This document shows, piece by piece, positions 42,922 to 53,913 of a DNA stretch of 64,000 nt. Origin of the DNA: Xiphydria camelus. Its lineage: Eukaryota; Arthropoda; Insecta; Hymenoptera; Xiphydriidae. The number at the start of each line of letters is the position of its first letter. The first letter of the stretch is position 1. The position numbers and the translations under genes are program-made. The notes beneath the pieces were generated by a model, which worked only from the letters and a program-made list of their open reading frames with translations, made no database searches and was not told the origin of the DNA. Where the stretch lies: assembly GCA_963678675.1 (NCBI GenBank), contig OY783193.1, positions 23,615,309-23,679,308 on the forward strand, read 5' to 3'.

Positions 42922-43751
42922 TTGTAATTTTCACCCTCCAACAATTATTTGAATATGCATTTACATTTTTAAAATAATATGGTGTAATAGATCGTGCATG
43001 AATGTTGATGACATTTTAGTTTTTTTTAAAGTTTAATGATAAGAATTTTTGCGAAAACTTTTTGCAGTACCGCATGGTTGGTTTTGAATTAACTGAAATT
43101 CCCGAAAAACATAATTTTTACGAGTCAAACATTTTTATAATTGTACTCCGCGAGTAAAATAGACGGAAATACTTACTATGAGGGATTTTTCGATTATCTT
43201 ATCCCCTGCGCACCCCTTGCAAAAATCTGTAAAAATTTTGTAAAGTGTATTTCGGAATGGGCTATGCGATGGTGAAAACTGTGGGTTGGCGTCGCGATGG
43301 GAACCGAAAAAAAATAGCGTGCGATAATTTTCGCAATTTTTTTTCGCAAATTTTGATTCCGAAATTTGCAAAAAATTCAGAATGTGTATCATGATGATGA
43401 AAAATACTGTGAATTTTTTTCAGGTTTTTCTAATGATTAATTTTGGTTAAAAAGCCAAAAAACGAAAATTGTAAAATCCGCCATTACGAATTCAGTATGG
43501 CTGATAATGGTCCGAAACTTTGGCAAAAATATACTTAGACCGAGTACTTTTGAAAAGTTGATTAGAAGTTTAAATCGGCTCTGGGGCCGTCCTCATATGG
43601 AAACCCGGCCATACCCTTTCCGCATTTTCCACTTTTAGCTTCAAAGTAGAAGCAAAATAACAGAGCGAAAACCTACTTTGCACGCCTTAGCTTCTACTCA
43701 ATGGAAAGCCTCTGGCCATCAAAATAGGGGAAAAATTTCAGACTCGGGCGG

Positions 43752-43800
43752 TCACCCATCCAACTAATGTCCGCAATTTTTGCTGCTTAATCCTCACTGG
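43752..43800 (-). pseudogene. 5S rRNA-like fragment, inverted
   Basis: On the minus strand, TTAAGCAGC, an AAATTGCGGACATTAG segment and TTGGATGGGTGACCGC match 34455-34500. Here it borders the right end of the 35737-43751 structure at exactly the same 5S base where 34505 begins. Confidence 0.6.
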
Positions 43801-44079
43801 TCCTTTGTATACGCACGTATACAAATCTATTCCATTCTTTAACCAAAGCTATGGAAAAAGTTAACCGATTTGTATGGAAATTTTAAAAATAGCTTTATTT
43901 GCGGACATAACCAAAATACCGTGTTCATTAGATGGCGGTGGTGCTCTAAATAGCCGCAATGAAGAAAATCTCTAATCGGTTCTTATTGTATACGCACATA
44001 TTAAAGCCTAGAAAACCTATGTTTTTTGTGTGTACTATTATTCCTTCTCATGTATTGGGGCCCTTTACACGCGATAGCG
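43801..44079. other. Unassigned noncoding stretch
   Basis: Contains two TTGTATACGCAC strings (about 43805 and 43986). No gene. Confidence 0.3.
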
Positions 44080-44232
44080 ACTGGGACCCCTTTCTCAAGC
44101 CACTCGCAAAGTCACGCATACGCATCTTAGCGAATAGACCAATCAGGATCAAGTAGGGTTACGGACTGGTCTATTCGCTAAGACGCGTATACGTTTCTCT
44201 TGCGAGTAACTCGAGAAAGGGGCCCCTGACAC
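44080..44232. repeat. Inverted repeat with TTAGCGAATAGACC core
   Basis: CCCCTTTCTCAAGCCACTCG and CATCTTAGCGAATAGACC are complementary to 44165-44225. The arm also occurs once, diverged, at about 55918-55975. Confidence 0.7.
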
Positions 44233-44269
44233 AGAATGCGGGGAGCACGGGAGAATATTGTGGATCTGT

Positions 44270-44445
44270 ATCAAATCTGTTTTTTTGAAGTGAAACTTCT
44301 TTTCGGAGGGTACTGAATGCGCGCCCGAGGAGACGAAAAACCGTAACGAAACCCACACACTCCACCGCTCTCGACGGTGTCTCACTTATAAAGCGCTCTC
44401 GACCCTGTCGCAATACACCGCTGTCGACTCTGGGTGCATTCAGCA
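44270..44445 (-). repeat. Repeat H end block, inverted
   Basis: Reverse complement of 6510-6660 (GAAGTGAAACTTC, GGAGGGTACTGAATGCGCGC, CACACTCCACCGCTCTCG). Confidence 0.7.
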
Positions 44446-45229
44446 GATCATTCCGCTCCGCAACAGTTGTGGAGCAGCTCAGTAAAAATCTGCCGAACGC
44501 GCATTCTCTACCGAGCGCTCCAAGTGAGCGCAAGTGGTAGCGGTCGCCATGTTTTGTAGCGAAGAAAAGTTACGCTCCAGCGCTCCCGCTCACTTCCATC
44601 GGAAGAAGTTTTGGCGCATTTTATGAATGATGTCTGAATTCCGTCTGTCGTGCGACGGAACATCTTATATTTTATGTATTATTACGAAAAAAATTACATT
44701 TTCTTGCCACCGGGAATGGAATACTGTTTAGCTCTGAGGTGCTGATATAAACAACTCAATATTTTGTAACCAGAGATAACACCGGACAACAGTGATTTTG
44801 TTACTCGAACCAAACCAGGTGATTCTTATAGATTTATGTGCGCTAAAAACGAATCTAACTCTCAAATTTGCATACCACACGTCAAGATTTTTAAATACTT
44901 GAAGTTAAATATAAGAAAACGGGCGATTTTGGCCATATTCACGGGTCTATTACTAACTAAAAAATGTTTTTTTTCGAACTTTTTAATACATTAGTTTATT
45001 GTTTCTAAACGATTTTACAAAGCCAAATTTCAATCTCAAAGTACGATTTCTCAAAGCTAAAGTACGACAAGTCGATCGTTTATATCCACTGCGCCACGCG
45101 CCTAAATGTATCGCAGGCCACGGCCAGAACTTGTTGTCAGCAGAACAGAGAGCGCTACTTCTGAGCGTATACTGAGCGGTAGCAGTTTATGCTCGATCTG
45201 CTAAATGCAACCTCTGCCCCATTCCACCG
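44446..45229. other. Unassigned noncoding stretch
   Basis: GCTC-rich words at 44500-44600, then AT-rich DNA. An A-box-like string is present on the minus strand at about 45075-45105 without a matching B box. No gene supported. Confidence 0.3.
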
Positions 45230-46189
45230 CCGAGTCGAAATCCGATAACTGAAAAAGCCCTGACAGAACTGAAAGACCACTGAAAGACCACTGAGCGAAG
45301 TGAAAAACCACTGAAATAGCCCTGCTACCTCTGAATATCCCCACCTCTCTCAAAACGTAGCGCTGAAATAGCAATGAAAGGCCTGACTTAGCGTTGAAAA
45401 AGATCAAAGTCCTGAAATTGTCCTCTCCACTTAGAGTATTATAGAGGACTTAGAAAATGTTCGACTGTCGCGCTCGATGGACTTAGAAAATTTTCGGCTG
45501 GTACGCTCATTAGCTATAGGTACATTAATTACTGAAATATTTGTGATATACAGTAATACAAAATAAACAGCCACAGATATACATGAACTAAAATTTTATA
45601 TTTTTAATAAAAAATATTACAATGAATTACAATTTTGTCTAATTCTTTATCATTAGTTGGCATTGATACATATGACTGTCCACTGATCGTAATATGAAGA
45701 CATGGAGCTTGTATTAGATTAATCGGGATAACTTTTATATTATTTATTGTATGACATTTGTACATAAATCCCGTCGATATAAATCGATAGGTATTGATTT
45801 CCGTCAACTTCAAACATGCCTTTTTTTTCAGCAATCTCAAATATTTCCACATTGTATATTGTTAACCATCTAGCCCATTATCTAGTAATACCTGTTATTC
45901 AACATTTCAATTCAACAAAGTATTCATTTTGCGGTACTTGTGGAAGAGCTCTGTAAGCAGCAACGGAATACATTTAGGGACTTACAATTAGAAAAATGTC
46001 GGTCTCCTGCATATAAGTAGAGACTTAAAAATTTATTTGTGAATAAATTCACAAGAATTGTAATTTGTTCAATTATTAAATCAATAAATTATTTGATTTC
46101 GAGTTTTCAGAGTATGTTGAGCGAGTTATAAACTATAACTGTTTATTAAGAAGGACAGATTATTATAGTAAATCAGGACTTGGTTGCAG

Positions 46190-46535
46190 GAGGTTGAATG
46201 GTGAGAACGTGTGTTTGAAGTTGTGAGACGAAAAATTGTAATAAGTGCGATCAACAGAGAGTGCAAGAGTAGTATAGGGTATAGATAGAAAGCTCAGAGA
46301 AAGAGTTAAAGGATACATTATAAGGGTTTGTTGGGAAAGGGAGGGTAGCGATAGGAAATTAGGAAAAGCGAGGAAAAGTCAAAAGTGAGGTTAAGTGAAG
46401 TTGTGAGGAGGAAGATAAGCGAGAGTCAGAGTCGGTAAGGTAGGTAAGCTTTAAACCGGTGTCGGAGAAGGAAGGGAAATGCGTAGAAGATAAATATGAG
46501 CAAGGAAAAAGAGGCAGACCAACTAACAAAGTGGT
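46190..46535 (+). other. Purine-rich strand-asymmetric tract
   Basis: For about 345 bases the plus strand is mostly A and G with few C (for example GAGGAAAAGTCAAAAGTGAG). The minus-strand frame is correspondingly Ser/Leu-rich and is a composition shadow. It may be a leader or tail from an RNA-copied element, but no coding motif supports this. Confidence 0.45.
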
Positions 46536-46625
46536 AGTACTACATGCAGTTGCTCCAGGTAATTCACACATTTCTCATAATATGTGAGAAATGTGTACAA
46601 TCTTTTTCTAGTATGATCGAATATA

Positions 46626-46837
46626 CACCCGGGGACACGAAATCTGTCGCTGGTGACTTTTTTGAATTGTTATTTTTAAACGTACTAACCAATGATTAAT
46701 AATCCTCATGCTTTCATTAACGAGAGTAGACGCCACCGTAGCTAACGAGGGCATGAGGATTAATTGTTCATTGGTTAGTACGTTTAAAAATAACACATAA
46801 AAAAAGTCATCAGCGATGGATTTCGTGCCCCCGGGTG
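46626..46837. mobile_element. 212-bp MITE with TA target duplication
   Basis: Ends CACCCGGGGACACGAAAT and the near complement, with arms of about 95 bp running through AACGTACTAACCAATGA. TA lies at 46624-46625 and 46838-46839. Tc1/mariner-type mobilisation is likely. Confidence 0.8.
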
Positions 46838-47818
46838 TAGCTTATGTGATTGTATCAATTACCTATTGTTTTACTTAATTTCAAACAGGCAATTTCATTC
46901 CGGACAATCGTTCACCGGTGACTCTATCAACGCCTTATGATAAACCTGCGCGAATAGGGAGCATGAACACGGCGGATCGAGGTAGCGAGCATCGACTTCC
47001 AATTAAAAGGAAGTTTTATAACAACGTCGATAGAAATACTCAATAATGGGAAATATCAAACACTCCATACTATTGTGAATAAAGCAGTTATATTTCAATA
47101 ATAAAATATATTTTTTCTTCAAATTCTTAAGCATTATTCATTCATATAGGATGTACATAATGAATAGTATATTGATAATATATTAATTACTTAAATGCAA
47201 TCATGTGTATATATTTTGTATACATATTTTACTATTATATCCCCACTATTCCCAATTCCCCCTCTCCGTCGGAAAGACAATTATTTTAGTATATACAGTG
47301 CTCTAATATAGATATATTCAAAGGTATCAGGGCTGTTTCGGTTGTCTTTCAGTTTTCGGATTTTGACTCGGGATACCACTGAAAAAGAACTCAAAGCACT
47401 GAAAATCATAGAACTGAAAAAGAACTGACACCCCTGAATATGCATTTATGCAGGCCTGTCAGTGCTTTTTCAGTTGTTCCGAATTCTATGAACGGCTCAT
47501 GGCCGCGCGGCCACTTTGACGAAAATAATTCAGTTCTATCAGGGCTTTTTCAGTTCTCGGATTTCGACTCGGGTTTACACAGAGAATTACGAAGAGTAAC
47601 TGATTTTAAAAGCGGCTAGCGGGGCAGGGGTATGCTTCGGCTTTTTTCTATGCATCGTGGAATAAGGAAATTCTTCGAAACACCACCGAACTGGAGCATG
47701 AGAATTGGCGCCGGGAGAGTACGCAGATTCGGCGCCGTCCGGTTGGTGCTATCCCCGAACAAATGCACGTGCACCGCAATAGTCGAATTTATTGCGGGTC
47801 CCGACCGTGCGTACGTTA

Positions 47819-47867
47819 AGCCGGGTCTTCACTGCGCGAAACTGTTTCGCGCAGTGAAGACCCGGCT
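47819..47867. mobile_element. 49-bp perfect-hairpin MITE, TTA target duplication
   Basis: AGCCGGGTCTTCACTGCGCG at the left pairs completely with the right half (CGCGCAGTGAAGACCCGGCT), leaving a loop of under ten bases. TTA lies at 47816-47818 and 47868-47870. Copy 1 of repeat H (6446-6480, minus strand) retains the empty CGTACGTTAAAGCC site. Confidence 0.85.
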
Positions 47868-48998
47868 TTAAAACCATGTGTTGACTTTGCGAGGCTGACT
47901 CGCGAAGAGTGCCACGTGTTGGATCGCCTTGCCTAGTGAAGCTGCCGCTGTTCATTTGTCTACAAATTCCGAGGCAAAAATGTCTTAAGGCTGCCTTGCG
48001 TGGCGGCCTCGCGAGCCAGCCTCGCAAAATATGTGTTCCGTCGCAAAGGGGACTTCTACGTCATTTCTTAACGCTCACTATTATCGCAACCTAAGTAAAA
48101 CGCACTAATGTAGATCTAATCTGTACATCGGTCGCAACAGCGAGGCGGGCGGTATGTTTTGGTGAATGGGGGTTGCGAATGCGTTCGCAGTCCCACACAT
48201 TTTCCTCAAAACAACCTCGCAGTGTATCTAATTGTAAACCACGGCTACATTACGGAATTACTGTATCTCTTTTAATCCAATATAATCACCAGTAATATTG
48301 TGAGTGCAGAGTTAAATCATTTCAACTAACCGATACGGTTTAAATCCACCACACCACATTTTCGGTCACTAGTCGTGTCACGCAGTAGTGCCTTCGGGAT
48401 TTACAACCTCGAGGAGATCTACTCTTGATCACACATGTTATAGTTATTAATTCGAAACTGAAGAATAAATGAAGCAAAAATCAATCGCTGTTTAAACTGT
48501 GCAGAGAGGGTCTGGTTTGTGTTGCTCGAGAGGGTTTCTATGGGCAATGGAAGCTATTTTTCATATTACGAGGCGACGCAGTGTCCACTAAGAGGACTGT
48601 TTAGGCTCACCATAAATCTTGCGTTTAGGACCCTTTTTGGGCGTATCCTTGGGAGAAGCCAGACTAGAGGGCGCAGAATTACTTGTGAGTTGTTTGTATT
48701 TCGTTTGTCGCATTTTTAGTTTTCCGGATTCTACCGCGTCGAGTGGCCGGCCATACGGAGCTCGTGTAGTCTGCGATTGGAGTCGCGACTTTTTTCGAGT
48801 AACCACCGTGCATGTACATTCTTTCGCGTGCGTGCACGCGCGCGTGTGTGTGTGTTAATTTATAATTATTATTGCAAAAAAGGCCACAGAACGGTCGAAA
48901 TAGTACAGTGACAGGCAACGTGTTAAATAAACTTTCCATTTCGTAAACGTAAATGAACACTGAACATTCTTTCGCGTGTGTGTTATATTAAAATTATT

Positions 48999-49091
48999 AT
49001 GGCAAAAACAGGAAAACAACGGGCAAAAGAGTTTCGTGAGAGGCAACGTGTAAAGAAAGCGATGACGAAGGTATTCCCGACACGGTTTTGA
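48999..49091 (+). pseudogene. Helitron-like N-terminal ORF, truncated
   Basis: MAKTGKQRAKEFRERQRVKK as in the 50399 copy, then the sequence changes after AAGGTA and the frame stops at 49089-49091. The repeat is truncated here by unrelated AT-rich DNA. Confidence 0.5.
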
Positions 49092-49366
49092 TTTCACATT
49101 GAACGGGTGTATGTCTCTATAAGTGGCTTTTTTTTGAAAAAGTGAATTTTTCAGTTTTTTTCTTTTAGAAGTATGTTTATAATAAACTGTAATTTTTTTT
49201 ATAAACCAATTTCATTAAATTCGATACATGAACAATTAATAAATCCGTTTTCAGAATGAACATATGTGCAGCCGTTTCCGAATAAATTACCAAGTAAATG
49301 TTGCCCTAACAGTGCAGCCATCTATTGAACAAATTTCATACTATTTGTCGGGGACATTTAGCCTTA
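49092..49366. other. Unassigned AT-rich junction
   Basis: No gene. It joins H copy 2 to the MITE at 49367. Confidence 0.3.
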
Positions 49367-49691
49367 GGCTTAACTCACACGGTGCGACTTCACTGCGACA
49401 GCAGTGCGACAGAACTGACGCACGCTGTCGCAGGAATCGACGACTTTCCTGCGACAGTTTTGTCCCACTGCGTGAGCAGATGCGCGGCAAACTAACACAA
49501 CGACACCGCCACTGTAGATGTCATACAGACAAGCGCGAGGTGCGTGTCGCAGGGAAGTCGCACCGTGTGAGTGCTTCGCTGCGTCTCCATGCTGAATTGC
49601 CGCGTGCGACGTACTCTCGACCGAGTGCGACCGAGTGCGTCAGTTTTGTCGCACTGCTGTCGCAGTGAAGTCGCACCGTGTGAGTTAAGCC
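49367..49691. mobile_element. 325-bp MITE, TTA target duplication
   Basis: GGCTTAACTCACACGGTGCG at the left continues as CTTCACTGCGACAGCAGTGC and is mirrored at the right. TTA lies at 49364-49366 and 49692-49694. The TTAAAGCC site on its right is the same repeat-H position used by the 49-bp MITE in copy 2. Confidence 0.8.
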
Positions 49692-50690
49692 TTAAAGCCA
49701 TGTGTTGACTTTGCGAGGCTGGCTCGCGAAGCCGCCGCGCAAAGCGTGCCACGTGTTGGATCACCTTGCCTAGTGAAGCTGCCGCCGTTCGTTTGTCTAC
49801 ATATTTCGAGGCAAAAATGTCTTAAGGCTGCCTTGCGCAGCGGTCTCGCGAGCCAGCCTCGCAAAATATATGTTCCGTCGCAAAGGGGACTTCTACGTCA
49901 TTTCTTACCGCTCACTATTATCGCAACTTAAGTAAAACGCACTAATCTAGATCTAATCTGTACATCGGTCGCAACAGCGAGGCCTGTTGGCGAGTAAGAG
50001 GACTGTTTAGGCTCACCATAAATCTAGCGTTTAGGACCCTTTTTAGGCGTATCTTTGGGAGAAGCCAGACTAGAGGGTGCAGAGTTACTTGTGAGTTGTT
50101 TGTATTTCGTTTGTCGCATTTTTAGTTTTCCGGATTTTACCGCGTCGAGTGGCCGGCCATACGGAGCTCGTGTAGTCTGCGATCGGAGTCGCGACTTTTC
50201 TCGAGTAACCACCGTGCATGTACATTCTTTCGCGCGCGTGTGTGTGTGTGTGTGCTAATTTATAATTATTATTACAAAAAAGGCCACAGAACGGTCGAAA
50301 TAGTACAGTGACAGGCAACGTGTTAAATAAACTTTCTATTTCATAAACGTCAATGAACACTGAACATTCTTTCGCGTGTGTGTTATATTAAAATTATTAT
50401 GGCAAAAACAGGAAAACAACGGGCAAAAGAGTTTCGTGAGAGGCAACGTGTAAAGAAAGCGATGACGAAGGTACTGCCTAAAACTAGTACAGAACGAAAT
50501 CGAGGATGGAGAGAAAGTATTAAAAATTCACACAATCAAACATTGATGGATCTGAGCATAGTTGAGGGTGAAAAAAAAACAACAAAAATACTTATATAGA
50601 GCCAATTGAAACTAATACCACCGGAATCAAATTCAGAGAAATTGGTATCGAAGTTTCACTTCTTCCGCGTGTGGCGGCCACACGTTTTGT
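49692..50690 (+). repeat. Dispersed repeat H, copy 3
   Basis: Follows copy 2 from AAAGCCATGTGTTGAC to GCGAGGC (49983). It then skips about 600 bp of copy 2 and rejoins at AAGAGGACTGTTTAGGCTCA, continuing past the Helitron-like frame to the hairpin CGTGTGGCGGCCACACG at about 50668-50684. Confidence 0.7.
50399..50599 (+). pseudogene. Helitron-like N-terminal ORF, longest copy
   Basis: From the ATG at 50399 the frame gives about 66 codons: MAKTGKQRAKEFRERQRVKK, then PKTSTERNRGWRESIKNS and a short tail. The basic helix plus KTSTERxRxW pattern matches 41866 and the openings of Helitron proteins in arthropods. No Cys finger, Rep or helicase domain follows. All three H copies share this fragment, so H is a non-autonomous family that carries a 5' piece of coding sequence. 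Confidence 0.5.
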
Positions 50691-50879
50691 TTTTTATACA
50701 ATAAGGATTGCAAACAAACAAAACAAAAAACAGTATTTTCATTCTCTCTACAAGTTTAACAGTTTTCTACAATGTATACGAGCGTATGCAAATGGAACCG
50801 ATATAGTACACAAAAGATTGAGACCGGTGAGGGTTAACTTCGTTGATCGGTCGATGTCCTCGAGTATTCATCTGCTGCA

Positions 50880-51310
50880 CGCTCCTGTGATGTCAAGAGA
50901 CACGGTAGTGTCTCGCGGCATGTTCATTCAAGTCGTCAGAACGACGCCGCCAGCGCTGTCGCCGCGAGCACCCGTGTATCTTTACAAGAAAAATGTCTGC
51001 CCCCTTCACCCTTCAATTTTAACATCGAATTTTCTCAATAAATATACGGTTATAACCAAAACTATGCTTAGTTACGCCATATAAATCGACTATTCTCTAT
51101 CGATAGAGACCAGAGTAAATGTTGTAAGTTACATATTAACAGAGATTTTTCCTTAGCAACGCGAAACCAATCGGCCGCGATATATATATGTCAAAATGTC
51201 ACAAAAATTCCGCCTACCTTCGGGGATAGTCGGCCATGATCGGAAATGTGTACACAGATGCGGCCACACGCATACGCCATCAAATGTATGTAAGAGTGTG
51301 TGAGAGAATA
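50880..51310 (-). repeat. Dispersed repeat J, copy 2 (inverted)
   Basis: The minus strand repeats 21140-21700, including the GAGACACTACCGTGTC hairpin (about 50898-50920) and AACCATATATTTATTGAG. Confidence 0.65.
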
Positions 51311-51779
51311 TATTCCTTGAATGTTTAGTTGTTTTTCACAATTAATATTTCCATTCGCGAAATGATTTCCCTCGCATTTTTTCGATCCTCGGACGCGCTT
51401 GTTAATAAAAAGTAAAAATTCAGTGTAATCGGAGTAGTGAATCTCAATAGTGGTGAATGTGACAGACGCTCCGTATAGTTTAATAATCGTTTGTATTTTT
51501 TTCGAATATCGAGATAGTGAACGGATGCAGTGGTATTCTGCTCTAGTTGCCTGTGCATCAAGAAAGGAGCAGGAAAGGAGACGGTCTCAGAAGAATTGCC
51601 ATCAGATAAGTTTAATTGCTATCTGACAGCTTTAACCTCACTTTCAATGGAAGGACAATATCTTTGTGTGTTCGTTCTATTTTTTGTTTTCAGGGTCATG
51701 CGAGCACGGGAAAAATTGAAGGTTTTTCTTCTCACAATCAGTCATCAATACAAGCCGCGGCAAAATAGATGAAATGGAA
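51311..51779. other. Unassigned noncoding stretch
   Basis: An 80-codon frame at 51530 crosses a TTTGTTTTCAG splice-acceptor-like string at about 51684-51694. A similar acceptor-like context recurs at about 54795-54806. This may be decayed exon sequence of a repeat. No domain recognised. Confidence 0.3.
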
Positions 51780-52149
51780 TTGGATCACAATAATCAAGTA
51801 ATTACTTTATCACTATTTTTCTCTATCGATATATTTCCTCTTTCGTATTATCACAAGTTCCAATTTACACACCGACCTGTCAAACCTGAAGTGTACACGT
51901 ACCTCACTTCTATTTCATCTCTTCTTCGTCTCCGGTGTAACGACGGTCAATGAGGAATTACTGATACCGATTAGGGGTAGATAAGTGCTGAATAACGTAG
52001 TATAATACGAAAGAGGAAATATATCATTTTTAATAATTCTGTCATTATTAGAATAGAATTGATTAACTCAGATATAGTTTTTTAATTTCTACGCTCGAGT
52101 AATTTCGGTATATTTTAAATAGTGAAATGTGCTGCATATGATTATGTAA

Positions 52150-52262
52150 TTTACAATTTGTTACAGATCGTTTGCGAACCCGAGGAGGTTTCTTTCCAAC
52201 GAGGGATCATCCACTTGTTGTTCCAACAAGAACCAGTTGCATTCATTGCATTTGACAGGTCG
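52150..52262 (-). pseudogene. mariner transposase fragment
   Basis: The minus strand reads WFLLEQQVDDPSLERN, matching the segment before the first catalytic Asp in the 55060-55935 copies (WFLERQVDDPSFVRR). It ends at a repeat junction. Confidence 0.5.
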
Positions 52263-52424
52263 GTATATAAATTGGTAGTATAATACGAAAGAGGAAATAT
52301 ATCATTTTTCTTAATTCTGTCATTATTAGAATTGGTTAACTCTTAGATTAATATAATCTTAGTTTCTACGTTTAGTTAGTTCAGTATATTTTAAATTGTT
52401 TGTGTTATTTACAATTTGTTACAG

Positions 52425-52545
52425 ATCGTATGCGAACTCGAGGGGGTTTCTTTCGAACGAGGGATCATCGTCTTATTGTTCCAAGAACCTGCTGCTTTGG
52501 TTCATTCGGCGACCTGGTCTCGAGTGCAAGGACGTACGTCACTTT
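52425..52545 (-). pseudogene. mariner transposase fragment
   Basis: A second, more decayed copy of the same coding segment, with a stop within. It includes DNA matching GATGATCCCTCGTTCGAAAG of the family. Confidence 0.45.
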
Positions 52546-53030
52546 TTAAATGGATGAATATCCTTTAATATCCTCCGAACCGTAGACTTGCTAACCTCTG
52601 ATTCTAACTTTTCTTGCCATAGCCTGAATATTCGTTCGAGGGTTATTCCTTACTCTTTCTAGCAGAGCATCGATATTTTGCTGCATCTATATTCTTCTGG
52701 AACTTCCAAAAAAATAATTATAAAAACCCTATATAATTCAGCCCGAACAAGTACAGTCTTATCGGACTATACCTTATCGGGGAGATTTTTCGACATAATG
52801 ATTCCGAAACGTTTTTATCGAGAAGTATATATTTCTAATATACGGTAGTGTTCACGAATATTGTAAAATATCGCAGGAATGTTACAGAAAAGTTACTTGC
52901 AAGAACGTGCTTTGTGGGGTGCAAATTGTGATATTTTGTAATCCATCGTTACACCAGAGGCGAAGAAGAGATGAAAGAGAAGTGAGGTACATGTACACTT
53001 CACGTTTGACAGGTCGTATATAAATTTAAA

Positions 53031-53338
53031 CTTGTGATTGTATAATACGAAAGAGGAAAAACTTATATCGATAAAGAAAAAAAAATAATAAAGTAGTTAC
53101 TCTATTATTGTAATCCAATTCCATTATATCACTTATTTTTCTGCCACGACTTTGATTGTTGATAGTGGATGGATCAACCAATAAATTTGATTTTTCTTCG
53201 CTATCAGCAATTAAAGTCGTGGCAGCAAAGTAAGGAATACAATGGAATCGGATTACAATAATGGAGTAACTACTTTATTTATTTTTTCTCTCTTTATCGA
53301 TATATTTCCTTTTTCGTATTATACTATCACAAGTTCCA
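53031..53338. repeat. Inverted repeat, about 308 bp
   Basis: CTTGTGATTGTATAATACGA at the left and TCGTATTATACTATCACAAG at the right, with arms running to TGCCACGACTTT around a 40-bp centre. Confidence 0.75.
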
Positions 53339-53345
53339 ATGTATA

Positions 53346-53913
53346 CAAGGTGTTCGGAAAAAACACCGACACAGAAATAGGGGTGATAGGTTACGTCATT
53401 ACAAGTATTTTGATATAAGGGACCTATACTCGCAAGCGCCCCCTTCTGGAGATATCAACTTTTCAAGTTTATAACGACCGAGGTTGATCAAAGTAGAATA
53501 ATAAGAAACGTATCAAGATGGTAACGAATATTTAATTTTACGAGATACAAAAACAATATACTACAGCAAATGCTCAAAATGACGGCCACCCATGTCCATG
53601 CAACATCGGAAACGATTCTGGATAGATGTGCCACTGCGCAAACTGCTTGCGGAAAGGATAACCGCTTAGCTCAAGTCCTTGTACTTTTCGAAGATGATGC
53701 GGATACAAGGAGTTTTCATTTGTTTTTCAATTGTACAGGTAGACAAAAAACTCAATATTATTCTACTTTGATCAACCTCGGTCGTTATAAACTTGAAAAG
53801 TTGATATCTCCAGAAGGGGGCGCTTGCGGGTATAGGTCCCTTATATCAAAATACTTGTAATGACGTAACATATCACCCCTATTTCTGTGTCGGTGTTTTT
53901 TCCGAACACCCTG
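53346..53913. mobile_element. Inverted-repeat element with CAGGGTGTTCGG ends
   Basis: Arms of about 165 bp (53346-53511 and 53747-53913) contain AAAAAACACCGACACAGAAA and CCCCCTTCTGGAGATATC in inverse order. TATA adjoins both ends. The centre contains a Tc1-type C-terminal coding remnant. A foldback derivative of an IS630-Tc1-mariner element is likely. Confidence 0.7.
53561..53735 (-). pseudogene. Tc1-type transposase C-terminal tail
   Basis: In the loop of the inverted-repeat element the minus strand ends RCCMDMGGRHFEHLL before a TAG at 53561-53563, the usual terminus of this transposase family. Upstream frames are shifted and stop-laden. Confidence 0.6.

Larger units (their letters stand above)
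35737..43751. mobile_element. 8-kb structure with about 720-bp inverted terminal arms
   Basis: The segment 35737-36455 is repeated in inverse at 43030-43751 with many small differences. It starts CCCGAGTCAAAATTTTGCCC and continues through CCATTGAGTAGAAGC, GGCCGGGTTTCC and CTCGCGGAGTACAATTATAA. The interior begins with a SWIM-finger coding fragment whose frame runs out of the left arm. It then holds a hairpin MITE, a complete TIR transposon, repeat G, Helitron-like fragments and a palindrome. Two independent insertions of a solo arm could also produce this picture. Confidence 0.6.
45230..47573. mobile_element. 2.3-kb TIR element, non-autonomous
   Basis: The left end CCGAGTCGAAATCCGATAAC followed by TGAAAAAGCCCTGACAGAAC is the inverse of the right end (47530-47573), with two or three mismatches in 45 bp. 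Internal ACTGAAA/CACTGAAAAAG words are repeated at 45250-45330 and 47335-47460. The interior carries a purine-rich tract and a TA-flanked MITE. The CCGAGTC start resembles that of the 34505/35737 family. Confidence 0.65.
47600..49091 (+). repeat. Dispersed repeat H, copy 2
   Basis: Inverse of copy 1 from the CCCGACCGTGCGTACG junction (47800) through GCGAGGC blocks, the AGATCTACTCTTGATC block (48414) and the GT/CG microsatellite (48838-48858). It continues to the Helitron-like frame, which is cut at 49091. A 49-bp MITE is inserted at 47819. Confidence 0.65.

Noticed and set aside
45070..45110. A-box-like tRNA promoter string on the minus strand
   Set aside because: No B box at the right distance and no cloverleaf stems, so neither tRNA nor SINE is supported.
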